From the NCBI RefSeq assembly GCF_004000825.1, contig NZ_BILZ01000008.1:1-64000 (forward strand): DNA of 64,000 nt, read 5' to 3'. Positions 18,746-26,687 of the stretch are shown here, piece by piece. The DNA is from Paenibacillus kobensis NBRC 15729 (lineage in GTDB: Bacteria > Bacillota > Bacilli > Paenibacillales > Paenibacillaceae). The translations under genes and the position numbers were made by a program. The notes below the pieces were generated by a model. The model searched no databases and was not told the DNA's origin. It saw only the letters and a list, made by a program, of their open reading frames with translations. Positions within the stretch are counted from its first letter, which is position 1, and each line of letters starts with the position of its first letter.

Positions 18746-19422
18746 ACATCGGAAACGAACGGAAACGGGTCATTTTTTGCGACTTCGACGGCACGATCAC
18801 AGTTAACGACAACATTGTCGCGATCATTAAACATTTTGACCCGCCCGGTTGGGAACCGATCGTGCAGGACGTATTGGCGCAGCGCATTTCGGTGCGCGAA
18901 GGCGTCGGACGTATGTTCGCGCTGCTGCCTTCTTCTATGCAAGCCGAAGTGGTCGATTACGGCGTGAATAACGTGCGTATCCGCGAAGGCTTCGCCGATC
19001 TGCTCGCTTACTGCAAGGAGCAGGATATCGAATTTTATGTCACGAGCGGCGGCATCGATTTCTTCGTCTATCCGGTGCTTGAACAGTTCGGCATACCCGT
19101 CAATCATATATACTGCAACGGGAGCGACTTCAGCGGTGACCGGATCGAGATTACATGGCCGAATCCGTGCGACGAGCATTGCCAGAACGATTGCGGCATG
19201 TGCAAGACGACGATTATGCGCCGGTTCCCGGCAACCGCAAATGAGCGGCTGCTGATCGGCGACAGCGTCACCGACTTTGAAGGGGCGAAGCAAGCAGATC
19301 TGGTCTTCTCCCGCGCTCAGTTGACGACGAAATGCCAGGAACTTGACCTTCCGCATGTTGAGTTTGAGACGTTCCACGATATCATCCGCTTTTTGCGTAC
19401 AGAAAGGACGACGGTGCAATGA
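18742..19422 (+). CDS. mtnX: 2-hydroxy-3-keto-5-methylthiopentenyl-1-phosphate phosphatase
   Basis: HAD-family phosphatase acting after MtnW. 226 residues. The catalytic motif FCDFDGTITVND gives Asp14 (nucleophile) and Asp16; later motifs are YVTSGGIDFFV and LLIGDSVTDFEGAKQAD. A Cys-rich patch (NPCDEHCQNDCGMCK) sits mid-protein, as in other MtnX proteins. It starts with GTG overlapping the mtnW stop by 4 nt. Confidence 0.93.
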   Translation: MNIGNERKRVIFCDFDGTITVNDNIVAIIKHFDPPGWEPIVQDVLAQRISVREGVGRMFALLPSSMQAEVVDYGVNNVRIREGFADLLAYCKEQDIEFYVTSGGIDFFVYPVLEQFGIPVNHIYCNGSDFSGDRIEITWPNPCDEHCQNDCGMCKTTIMRRFPATANERLLIGDSVTDFEGAKQADLVFSRAQLTTKCQELDLPHVEFETFHDIIRFLRTERTTVQ

Positions 19423-20063
19423 AATTCGACCAACTGACGACGGAGGAGAAGCAGAAGGCGCTGTCGGAGCTTCGCAGCACGAAAGAGCTGTTCGCATCGC
19501 GCAACTGGTTCCCAGGAACAAGCGGCAACCTGTCCGTACGGGTCGGCGAATTCGATCCGTCCTCCTTCCACTTCGCGATTACGGCGAGCGGTAAAGACAA
19601 GACGGTCCATACACCGGAAGACTTTTTGTTCGTAGACAAGGACGGCAAGCCGAGCGAACCAACTAAGCTGAAACCTTCGGCGGAGACGCTTATCCACTGC
19701 GAGATCTACCGGATGACGGGCGCTGGAGCGATCTTCCATGTGCATACGGTGTTCAACAACGTGATCAGCGAATATTTCGGGGAACGCGGCTCGGTGCCGG
19801 TTGACGGCGTTGAGCTTATTAAAGGGCTGGGCAATTGGGAAGAAGAGGCGCATATCGATATCCCGATCGTCCCGAACTACGCCGACATCCCGCGCATCGT
19901 ACCGGAAGTGACCGCCAAGCTGCAGCAGGGCGTGCCGGGCATTATTTTGCGCAAGCACGGCATCTATGCATGGGGAGCGAATGCTTTCGAAGCGAAGCGT
20001 CATCTGGAAGCGTTCGAATTTATATTCGAGTATGTCTACCGCTTGGAGCTGTTGAAGAAATAA
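19419..20063 (+). CDS. mtnB: Methylthioribulose-1-phosphate dehydratase
   Basis: Class II aldolase-fold zinc enzyme that dehydrates methylthioribulose 1-phosphate, the step before MtnW. 214 residues. Seen: RNWFPGTSGNLSVR, zinc ligands His107 and His109 in IFHVHTVF, His180 in LRKHGIYAWG, and the probable catalytic Glu89. It overlaps mtnX by ATGA and is the last gene before a strong terminator. The dioxygenase gene mtnD that follows mtnB in B. subtilis is absent here. Confidence 0.95.
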   Translation: MKFDQLTTEEKQKALSELRSTKELFASRNWFPGTSGNLSVRVGEFDPSSFHFAITASGKDKTVHTPEDFLFVDKDGKPSEPTKLKPSAETLIHCEIYRMTGAGAIFHVHTVFNNVISEYFGERGSVPVDGVELIKGLGNWEEEAHIDIPIVPNYADIPRIVPEVTAKLQQGVPGIILRKHGIYAWGANAFEAKRHLEAFEFIFEYVYRLELLKK

Positions 20064-20085
20064 CGCGAAGGTTTATGAAAGTGTC

Positions 20086-20135
20086 AAAAAAGCACGGCAT
20101 CAGCGTTCATTGACGCTAAGCCGTGCTTTTTCTTT
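20086..20135. terminator. Bidirectional terminator after mtnB
   Basis: A stem built from AAAAAGCACGGC paired with GCCGTGCTTTTT, with an inner AGCGT/ACGCT pairing. A-run and T-run on both sides let it serve mtnB on the plus strand and the hydrolase gene on the minus strand. Confidence 0.9.
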
Positions 20136-20159
20136 ATCCCTATTGCGCAATACAACGGA

Positions 20160-20960
20160 TCAGCTCAACTGTACGCGCAAGAAGTCGATCGTATTCTGTA
20201 CCGCTTCCTTCAAAGCTGGCGACGCGCCTTCATAAGGCTCTCCTGCATTGAAAGTATGGTTCGCGCCGCTGATCAAGACGTAATGATGGCCTGGCGCCGT
20301 CTGCTGATATGATTCGAATAAGGCAAGCAACTGCTCGCGGTCTTGATCGCCTTGTATAAACAAGGCAGCCGTAGTCAAGGAAGGTACTTTATCCGTAAGG
20401 TTATACCGATCGAGGTTAAGCTGCTGGTCTTCCGCCAGAACGGCTTCCAGCACGCTCAGCTCCGCTTCGCTGTTCGCGCTAGCCTGACGCTTAGCACCTG
20501 CGCCGCCATTCCATACGACGACGGCTTTCACGTCATCCGCATGCTCGAATGCATAAACCAAGACACTGCCTCCCGCGCGGCTGTGGCCGATCAATCCGAT
20601 CTTCTCGGTGTCTGCTTGCTCCGATTGCGGAAGACGATGCTCATGCAGCGCTTGTACGACAGCCGACAGATCCAGCTGTTCCTGCGTTAATGTCGTAGCT
20701 GCAGCAACCTGCCGCTCATCAAGCCCGTCTCGTGCCGCCGATAGACGCGAGAAATTGTAGCTGACCGTATAGAATCCGCTGTCAGCCAGCTTTTTCGCCA
20801 CTTCCGGCCAGAAGGCCCAGTCTTGATGACCTTTAAATCCGTGATTCAAAATGACGACCGGCTTCGGAACTCCATCTTGTAAGCTCGTCACCCTGCCCTC
20901 CACCTTCAATCCATTCAAGTGAAGCGTAAATTCCGCTGCCGTAATCGTTGGAGCACTCAT
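20160..20960 (-). CDS. Alpha/beta hydrolase (dienelactone-hydrolase-like)
   Basis: 266-residue serine hydrolase. The nucleophile elbow is GHSRAGGSV, the oxyanion strand begins VVILNHGFKGHQDW, and the triad acid and base appear as QGDQDRE and GANHTF. It has no signal peptide, so it is probably cytosolic. Substrate unknown; the family includes esterases and peptidase-like hydrolases. The start at 20960 is 5 nt after GGGAGAGAGG. The leader contains a hairpin followed by seven T on the coding strand. Confidence 0.85.
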   Translation of the reverse strand: MSAPTITAAEFTLHLNGLKVEGRVTSLQDGVPKPVVILNHGFKGHQDWAFWPEVAKKLADSGFYTVSYNFSRLSAARDGLDERQVAAATTLTQEQLDLSAVVQALHEHRLPQSEQADTEKIGLIGHSRAGGSVLVYAFEHADDVKAVVVWNGGAGAKRQASANSEAELSVLEAVLAEDQQLNLDRYNLTDKVPSLTTAALFIQGDQDREQLLALFESYQQTAPGHHYVLISGANHTFNAGEPYEGASPALKEAVQNTIDFLRVQLS

Positions 20961-21005
20961 TCGAACCTCTCTCCCTTCTTGTAATCCTTGCTTGATAATA
21001 AAAAA

Positions 21006-21042
21006 AGAGGGCAGCATTCGTTCCTCTCAAGAGAGAATGAAT
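21006..21042 (-). promoter_or_regulatory. Possible attenuator in the hydrolase leader
   Basis: On the minus strand AGAGG/CCTCT (arms 21023-21027 and 21006-21010) is followed by seven T. An overlapping longer hairpin (21017-21029 with 21031-21042) would exclude it. The short 5-bp stem makes this weak evidence for attenuation. Confidence 0.35.
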
Positions 21043-21078
21043 ACGGCGCCTCTGATTTCAACAGTCAGCATCGACTTA

Positions 21079-21102
21079 CGATAATTCTTATTAAGATTAT
21101 CG
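21079..21102. promoter_or_regulatory. A/T-rich dyad in the divergent hydrolase/MerR gap
   Basis: CGATAAT (21079-21085) and ATTATCG (21096-21102) flank an inner CTTA-T-TAAG dyad. The half-sites resemble Fur-family operators (GATAAT/ATTATC) with non-standard spacing. A Fur-family gene lies 2.7 kb away; a link is inference. Confidence 0.45.
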
Positions 21103-21166
21103 GAATAGTAAATAAAAAATATCACCAATGATGAGATCTGTCAAGCGGCTGGTCAATATATTGTGC

Positions 21167-21197
21167 TTGACCTTGCCGCTGCGTTAACGTTCATAAT
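21167..21197 (+). promoter_or_regulatory. MerR-type promoter with 19-bp spacer
   Basis: TTGACC (21167-21172), 19 nt and CATAAT (21192-21197). A 19-nt spacer is the hallmark of promoters twisted into shape by MerR proteins, and an imperfect dyad centred on CTG fills the spacer. It lies just before the MerR fusion gene, which suggests autoregulation. Confidence 0.55.
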
Positions 21198-21234
21198 AGA
21201 ACCAATGACATCCGTACGATAAGGAGCGAACGAC

Positions 21235-22299
21235 ATGAAAGTTCAGGAAGTGGCTAGAAGACTCGGCGTAACGCCAAGGGCGGTCCGGTTTTATGAAGAG
21301 AAAGGGCTTGTTCATCCGAGGAAAGCAGCCGGGAACGGGTATCGTCTCTATACAGAGGACGACGTCGAGAGGCTGCGTTGGGTCGTTGCTCTTCGTGAGC
21401 TTGGCTTGCCGCTCGCCTCGATCGCAGATGTGCTCGATGCAAGATCGCAAACCGCCGGACAAACTTCTTTGCTTGCCAGACTCGACGTCGCGAGAGCGGA
21501 ACTGTACGCGCAATGGCGTTCCGCAACGCAAGCTCTCGAAGCGTTCGATGCGGCCGTAACGCGCTTGCAGCATGGAGAAGAAGAGCTCCAGCTGCTAGAA
21601 AATGCAGCGGTCAAGCTGCATGACTTGCGGCTGCTGCGCGAGTCATGGCAGGATCGTTGGCAGTTCGACGGCTTAGCAGCCGTGCACGCCGAAGACGCTG
21701 CGCTAATCTATTGGAGCCAACGGTTAAACCGTGCCGAATATAATCAGGCTTTGCAGCGTGCCGTCGAATGGCTCGACCCGAGCGATGGCGAGCAAGGACT
21801 TGATCTTGCCGCAGGAACCGGCAATTTGACCGCTCTGCTCGTTAACGAAGGAACAGCCGTTACAGCCGTGGAGCAATCGGCTAACATGCTGTCCGTATAC
21901 CGCGACCGATTCTCCGCTGCCGACGCCAAACAGGGCAATCTGCTTGCACTGCCTCTGACAGAAGCCGTATACAGTTATGCAGGCTGTACGTTTGCCTTTC
22001 ATTACTTGGAGCACGCTCAGCAGATCGCCGCGCTTGAGGAGATAGATCGAGTGCTGCTTTCCGGCGGCCGATACGTCATGACAGGACTTGCGAAAGAGCA
22101 CTTAGCCGCACCACAGCAGCAGGAAACATCTGCGATGGATCGCCAGCAAGCCCAAGTTGAACAGCGGCCGAATGAGCCTGATCAGTTGTTCGAGATTGAT
22201 TATGCTGCACTAACGGCTTGGCTGAACAAACGCGGATACCATGTCATCCTGGAGCAAGTATCAGGGGTAGTGACGCTGTTATGTGCCATTAAGCCTTAG
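21235..22299 (+). CDS. MerR-type regulator fused to a SAM methyltransferase
   Basis: 354 residues in two parts. Residues 1-70 form a MerR winged helix (KVQEVARRLGVTPRAVRFYE, then NGYRLYTEDDVERL), followed by a coiled linker with repeated Arg/Glu/Leu to about 130. Residues from about 160 form a class I methyltransferase: motif I LDLAAGTGNLT, acidic residue in VTAVEQS, and a YLEH segment. So the effector domain of a MerR protein appears replaced by an enzyme fold. RBS AAGGAGCG precedes the ATG. It converges with the GNAT gene, 4 nt overlapping. Substrate and target promoters are unknown. Confidence 0.88.
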   Translation: MKVQEVARRLGVTPRAVRFYEEKGLVHPRKAAGNGYRLYTEDDVERLRWVVALRELGLPLASIADVLDARSQTAGQTSLLARLDVARAELYAQWRSATQALEAFDAAVTRLQHGEEELQLLENAAVKLHDLRLLRESWQDRWQFDGLAAVHAEDAALIYWSQRLNRAEYNQALQRAVEWLDPSDGEQGLDLAAGTGNLTALLVNEGTAVTAVEQSANMLSVYRDRFSAADAKQGNLLALPLTEAVYSYAGCTFAFHYLEHAQQIAALEEIDRVLLSGGRYVMTGLAKEHLAAPQQQETSAMDRQQAQVEQRPNEPDQLFEIDYAALTAWLNKRGYHVILEQVSGVVTLLCAIKP

Positions 22300-23066
22300 C
22301 AGCCCTGCTCTTTCACCCGATACCAATGCTCATACACATGCTCAAATCCGAGCTTTGCATAGAGCTTTCGTGCAGGCGCATTGCTTGCAACTACAACGAG
22401 GAAGCTATCCGTAGCTCCATTATCTCGTCCCCAGTTTAATAGATGCAGGACCAGCTGCTCGCCGAATCCCCGCTGCCGGTAATTCGAATCCGTCACGATA
22501 TCCCAGAGTCCGATGTAATTGCGGACAATTACACCTATTCCGCATGCAACAACCGTTTCGTCATCATCATGCAACAAAAAGAAACCCGATTGCGTGCGGA
22601 TATTGCTCAGCATTCGGAACATCGTGCCCTTTTGATCGAGAGAAGCCCGCGACAGCCTGCAGTAATGTTCCAGCCACTCTTCCGTTACTAGCGGAAACAC
22701 AACAATATGCCGCAGCTGCGGCTTTTTCAAATCGGCAGTCAATGCCAACGTCTGGACACTACACCGGTCGACCAACCTATAGCCTTGGCTCTCCAACATC
22801 TCATCCAGTTCACTTGGTTGTGCAATAGGACTCATTTTGAAAGCAGACCGCAGTCCCTGACTGCGATAGAGCGTTTCGCACCCGGCGATTGCTTCGTCCA
22901 ATTGGATCCCGGTATCGGCTGCATAGAGCGGAACAATCGAATTCGCCCGCTTCGAGTATCCTTCCGCGAACCTTAGCACCCAGCTATCACGAACCATCGT
23001 CTGCAAGGACGGCCATTGGTTTAATTGCAGCTGCTCCAGCGTCCTAATCTTATGCTCGCTTATAAT
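22296..23066 (-). CDS. GNAT acetyltransferase with probable ATT start
   Basis: 256 residues if begun at ATT 23066. The C-terminal half is a GNAT fold with the acetyl-CoA loop YRQRGFGEQLV and the late motif NAPARKLYAKLGFEHVYEHW. The N-terminal half includes LNQWPSLQTMVRDSW and GYSKRANSIVPLY, a pattern typical of this GNAT subfamily. That conserved N-terminus extends upstream of any in-frame ATG, GTG or TTG with a ribosome site. The only strong site, AAGGAGG, stands 8 nt before ATT ATA. A TTG at 23006 has no ribosome site and would cut conserved residues. Substrate unknown. Confidence 0.75.
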   Translation of the reverse strand: MISEHKIRTLEQLQLNQWPSLQTMVRDSWVLRFAEGYSKRANSIVPLYAADTGIQLDEAIAGCETLYRSQGLRSAFKMSPIAQPSELDEMLESQGYRLVDRCSVQTLALTADLKKPQLRHIVVFPLVTEEWLEHYCRLSRASLDQKGTMFRMLSNIRTQSGFFLLHDDDETVVACGIGVIVRNYIGLWDIVTDSNYRQRGFGEQLVLHLLNWGRDNGATDSFLVVVASNAPARKLYAKLGFEHVYEHWYRVKEQGC

Positions 23067-23074
23067 TTGGTATC

Positions 23075-23081
23075 CCTCCTT
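23075..23081 (-). promoter_or_regulatory. Ribosome-binding site deciding the GNAT start
   Basis: AAGGAGG on the minus strand, 8 nt before the ATT codon at 23066-23064. An out-of-frame 16-codon ORF (ATG at 23100) covers the same site and ends just inside the gene. Confidence 0.55.
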
Positions 23082-23112
23082 CGTTAGAAACGTCAGCCAT
23101 GATCACCTGAGA

Positions 23113-23664
23113 CTATCTAACCGCAATCTCATCGCGACGCCGTATCAAATAGCTCTCTCGCAGCGCTTCATCCGTCTCCAATAACGGATCGAGTATCGCT
23201 TTCGTGCTCTTCACCTGAATATTCCCTTCGAAGATCGAACATAAGTCGATGCAATGACGGCCCTCAAGCAAATCCGGCAGCGCGAGCGGAATGTTCTTCG
23301 CTACACCTTGATTGCTTGGATGCATAATCCAAGCAATCGGTTTCCAATCCAGAATCCCTTCTTCCATGCCGATCGGCGTCGTAAGCTGATATTCGTCATC
23401 AAGCTCCGCTGTGTAGGTATACATCCCGCCGTAGTCGGTACTGTCGGTCGACCATGTGATGATGCCAGCGAACCGCAGCCGGTATGCCGACTCGGGAATG
23501 CCCGTTTCTTCGCTTATTTCCCTCACCATCGATTGTCTTGGCGTTTCGTCTCGTTCCAGCCGGCCTCCAATTCCATTCCAGCACCCCATCCAACTCGGGT
23601 TATTGCGGTTGATGAGCAGAATACGATTCCCTTGCCGGATAAAACAAATATTGTATTTCAGCAT
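23113..23664 (-). CDS. Nudix hydrolase
   Basis: 183 residues with a complete Nudix box, GGRLERDETPRQ... REISEETGI (G-x5-E-x7-REUxEExGU), which binds the divalent metal used to hydrolyse X-linked nucleoside diphosphates. It also has an N-terminal strand KYNICFIRQGNRILLINR typical of MutT/8-oxo-dGTPase-like members. Substrate cannot be told. The ATG at 23664 is 9 nt from GGGGAG. The C-terminal ~60 residues carry no recognised motif. Confidence 0.9.
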   Translation of the reverse strand: MLKYNICFIRQGNRILLINRNNPSWMGCWNGIGGRLERDETPRQSMVREISEETGIPESAYRLRFAGIITWSTDSTDYGGMYTYTAELDDEYQLTTPIGMEEGILDWKPIAWIMHPSNQGVAKNIPLALPDLLEGRHCIDLCSIFEGNIQVKSTKAILDPLLETDEALRESYLIRRRDEIAVR

Positions 23665-23697
23665 GCTGTCGTGCTCCCCTTTTCGATTCAAAATGAA

Positions 23698-23726
23698 ACA
23701 GCCCTTCCGTGTGCCGGAAAGGCTGT
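23698..23726 (-). terminator. Intrinsic terminator of the Fur-family gene
   Basis: A 12-bp stem with one mismatch (ACAGCC.TTCCG type) around TGTG, followed on the minus strand by TTTCATTTTG. It lies between the fur stop (23767) and the Nudix gene. Confidence 0.8.
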
Positions 23727-23766
23727 AATATATGAAACGGCCGCAGTTGAACATGAGATTCAACTG

Positions 23767-24243
23767 CTAGACCGCTTTCCGTTGACGTTTGCAATCCGTA
23801 TTGTTGCATGCTTTGAAGTGTCCTGTGAAGTCAAGCCTATGGTCCGTCACCCGGAATCCATACTCGCGCAACAGGCGCTCTTCCAGCTCCAACAGCCAGT
23901 CGTCCTTGATTTCTTTGAGCGCTCCACACGTGTGGCAGATCAAATGATGATGCATATGCTCATGATCCTCGCTGCGCAGGTCGAACCGCGCAACGCCGTC
24001 ACCGAAATTCATCTTCTCGACTATATGAAGCTCCGTCAGCAGTTCGAGTGTCCGGTAAACGGTCGCGAGTCCGATCTCCGGGTATTTGCCCTTGACGAGC
24101 ATAAACACTTCCTCGGCGCTAAGATGATCCTGCTCATTCTCCAGCAGGACGCGCAGCGTAACGGCGCGCTGGACGGTCAGTTTGTAGCCTTTGGCGGCCA
24201 TTTGTCGATTGATTTTCTCGATTTCTGCTTCTACTTGCAGCAT
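23767..24243 (-). CDS. fur: Fur-family metal/peroxide-responsive repressor
   Basis: 158 residues. An N-terminal winged helix (RAVTLRVLLENEQDHLSAEE; GLATVYRTLELL) and a C-terminal dimerisation domain with metal-site signatures HEHMHHHLICHTCG and a final CNNTDC give two Cys pairs for a structural zinc. This is typical of Fur, but PerR and Zur share the layout, so the symbol is provisional. Start ATG 24243 sits 8 nt after AAGGAGG. The promoter region holds an A/T-rich dyad likely used for autoregulation. Confidence 0.85.
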   Translation of the reverse strand: MLQVEAEIEKINRQMAAKGYKLTVQRAVTLRVLLENEQDHLSAEEVFMLVKGKYPEIGLATVYRTLELLTELHIVEKMNFGDGVARFDLRSEDHEHMHHHLICHTCGALKEIKDDWLLELEERLLREYGFRVTDHRLDFTGHFKACNNTDCKRQRKAV

Positions 24244-24344
24244 TGCGGTTACCTCCTTCGTAAGCGACGGTGCCGTCGAACGGCTTCCAGTCTTGAAACG
24301 ACGCCATACATTCACGCCTAACCCATTTTGAAAAGGCTTACTTT

Positions 24345-24373
24345 TGTAATGATTATAAACTAATCGTAATACA
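24345..24373 (-). promoter_or_regulatory. Probable fur promoter and operator
   Basis: An inverted repeat, TGTAATGATTA (24345-24355) and TAATCGTAATACA (24361-24373), overlaps a minus-strand TATAAT (24352-24357). Placement over a -10 element about 105 nt before the fur start suggests autorepression. The -35 is not clear. Confidence 0.5.
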
Positions 24374-24490
24374 AAAACGGACGGGATGCAAACATTCATT
24401 TGGTTAAAAAATTTTCTTTATTTTTGTTACGCGTGTGGCTTTTTAGAATAATCGCCCGAATGTATCACTATTACTCAGATTCAACATTAC

Positions 24491-24523
24491 AAAGGGCCGT
24501 ATCCGATATGGATGCGGCCCTTT
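24491..24523. terminator. Terminator after dnaD
   Basis: Stem AAAGGGCCG-ATCC / GGAT-CGGCCCTTT with one mismatch and a 5-nt loop, 10 nt after the dnaD stop. The minus-strand T-run is short (TTTG). Confidence 0.75.
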
Positions 24524-24532
24524 CTTCTATGC

Positions 24533-25258
24533 TTAGCCCCGTCCGCCGCGAAACTTCTGCGAATGGGCGCGCGCTTCTTCCGTGTTCGTCACACGGTTGC
24601 GGCTCCACTCCAACAGAATGCGGTCGATATAGCGAAAATGCAGTTTGCCCGCGAATACCGCTTCCTTCAGCGCGAAACGAATAATTTCGTCGGAGTAACG
24701 GTCTTGGTCGAGCCATGCCGCGATCGTCTCGCATTCCATCGGCGACAGAGGGCGTCCGAACTCCTGCTCAAATACGGCAAATAAGTTGTCGGTCGCAGGA
24801 GCAGCATTCACACTCTCTACAGCCTGCGAAGCAAAACCAGCACCTGCCGCTGCCTGTCTGGCAGCAGAAGAAGCAGCATTCGCTTCCCGTTTCATCGCCG
24901 CCGATTGCTGGCCCGAGCGGATCAGCCAGCTTGTCCAGTCGTACCGTTCGGAGCGAACGCCAGACATCGGATCCGCTTCTTCTTCTATCGTCAGCAGCCC
25001 TTCCTTCATGAGCTTGCGAATCGATTGCACGACGGCGTTAATCGGCTGCCCCATTCGCTCAGCCAGCTGCTCCGGCGTCGGAAATTCATTCCCTTCCGCT
25101 TCGCGGAACGCCATCAGATGAACGAGCAGCATCATCTCGCTCTCCTCAATCCCTAATGCGCGGTACGTTCGCAGAAGCGCGAAGGGGATGAACACCCCTC
25201 CGCCGCTCATCGCATCCGCTAAGCCTCGCGCATACGCTTTCCATATTTCATCCTTCAA
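24533..25258 (-). CDS. dnaD: DnaD-domain replication initiation protein
   Basis: 241 residues. An N-terminal winged helix (LGIEESEMMLLVHLMAFREA, LAERMGQP) is joined by an Ala-rich linker (about 125-155) to a DnaB/DnaD C-terminal domain (FEQEFGRPLSPMECETIAAW, then FRYIDRILLEW). DnaD acts with DnaB and DnaI in loading the helicase at the origin. TTG start with GGGAGGG 7 nt upstream. asnS precedes it by 39 nt, the same pair as in B. subtilis. It ends the hbd-ackA-asnS-dnaD run. Confidence 0.92.
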   Translation of the reverse strand: MKDEIWKAYARGLADAMSGGGVFIPFALLRTYRALGIEESEMMLLVHLMAFREAEGNEFPTPEQLAERMGQPINAVVQSIRKLMKEGLLTIEEEADPMSGVRSERYDWTSWLIRSGQQSAAMKREANAASSAARQAAAGAGFASQAVESVNAAPATDNLFAVFEQEFGRPLSPMECETIAAWLDQDRYSDEIIRFALKEAVFAGKLHFRYIDRILLEWSRNRVTNTEEARAHSQKFRGGRG

Positions 25259-25297
25259 CCGATGTCCCTCCCACGCAGCATCTAACGTCTTGATCGA

Positions 25298-26599
25298 TTA
25301 AGGATAGAGCCTGTACAGCGTCCGAGGGAATGCGATCGTTTCCCTAACATGCTCGAGTCCGCAAATCCAAGCGACCGTCCGCTCCAGGCCAAGTCCGAAG
25401 CCCGAATGAGGCACGGTGCCATATCGGCGAAGATCCATATACCAAGCATAAGCTTCTTCGGACAGCTCATGCTCCTGGAACCGCTGCGCCATAAGCTCCG
25501 GATCGTCGATCCGCTGCGAGCCGCCGATAATTTCGCCGTAGCCTTCTGGAGCAATCATGTCCGCGCACAGCACAACCTCAGGCCGCGACGGGTCCGGTTT
25601 CATATAGAACGCCTTGAACGACGCCGGATAGTGCGTAATGAACACTGGACGGTCGAACTTCTCCGCGATCGCTGTCTCATGAGGAGCGCCGAAGTCTTCG
25701 CCCCAAGGCAGGTCGAACCCTTCCTTGTGCAGCAGCTCGATGGCGTCGTCATATGTAATGCGCGGGAATGGCAATTGTACTTGCTCCAACTTCGACACGT
25801 CGCGTCCGATCGTCTCCAGCTCCGCTTTACAGTTGGCAAGCACAGACTGAACGACATGCGTGATGAACCGCTCCTGCACTTCCAAGTTCTGCTCGTGATC
25901 GACGAACGCCATCTCCGGCTCGATCATCCAGAACTCGATCAAATGCCGGCGGGTCTTCGATTTCTCTGCGCGGAACGTCGGACCGAACGAATACACTTTG
26001 CCAAGCGCCATGGCAGCCGCTTCCATATACAACTGACCGCTTTGCGTCAAATAAGCGTCCTCGTCAAAATATTTGGTATGAAACAGATTCGTCGTTCCTT
26101 CACAGGACGATGGCGTCAAGATCGGCGGGTCGACGAGCGTAAAGCCGCTCTCATCGAAAAACTGCTGGATCGCGCGAATGATCTCCGCCCGAATGACGAG
26201 AATGGCACGCTGCTTCGGCGACCGGAGCCACAGATGCCGGCGGTCCATCAGAAAGTCGATGCCATGCTCCTTCGGTGTAATCGGGTACTCTTCCGTAATT
26301 TGAATAATGTCAACGCCTGTAACCGTCAACTCGTAGCCGGATGGACTGCGCGGCTCCTCGCGCACGATGCCCGTCACATAGAGCGAGCTTTCTTGCGTCA
26401 GTTTCTGTGCAGCTTCCCATGCCGACTCTTCAACCTCGCTCTTCGCGATAACGCCTTGTATGAAGCCCGAGCCGTCCCGCAGCTTCAGAAATTGGATTTT
26501 GCCGCTGGACCGTTTGCCTTGCAGCCAGCATCCGATGACAATAGTCTCCCCGACCTTACCCGCTAGATTTTTAATTGTCGTTAATTTGCTCGTTTGCAT
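25298..26599 (-). CDS. asnS: Asparaginyl-tRNA synthetase
   Basis: Class IIb synthetase, 433 residues. An N-terminal OB-fold anticodon domain (about 8-105; [20 protein letters not shown]) is followed by catalytic motif 2 ([21 protein letters not shown]) split across its usual positions and motif 3 ([15 protein letters not shown]). ATG at 26599 with AGAGGG 7 nt upstream. It lies 88 nt after the ackA stop. In B. subtilis it is preceded by aspB, which is missing here. Confidence 0.96.
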   Translation of the reverse strand: MQTSKLTTIKNLAGKVGETIVIGCWLQGKRSSGKIQFLKLRDGSGFIQGVIAKSEVEESAWEAAQKLTQESSLYVTGIVREEPRSPSGYELTVTGVDIIQITEEYPITPKEHGIDFLMDRRHLWLRSPKQRAILVIRAEIIRAIQQFFDESGFTLVDPPILTPSSCEGTTNLFHTKYFDEDAYLTQSGQLYMEAAAMALGKVYSFGPTFRAEKSKTRRHLIEFWMIEPEMAFVDHEQNLEVQERFITHVVQSVLANCKAELETIGRDVSKLEQVQLPFPRITYDDAIELLHKEGFDLPWGEDFGAPHETAIAEKFDRPVFITHYPASFKAFYMKPDPSRPEVVLCADMIAPEGYGEIIGGSQRIDDPELMAQRFQEHELSEEAYAWYMDLRRYGTVPHSGFGLGLERTVAWICGLEHVRETIAFPRTLYRLYP

Positions 26600-26687
26600 G
26601 CAGCCACCCTCTCCCAATAAAAATTCATCGTTGCTTGTACGCTCTCATTCCTATATTTACCACAAAAAGTGTCATTTATGATTGGGA

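Noticed and set aside
23254-24321. A plus-strand open frame opposite the Nudix and Fur genes (355 codons)
   Set aside because: It covers two clear genes and a terminator on the other strand; the translation has no domain.
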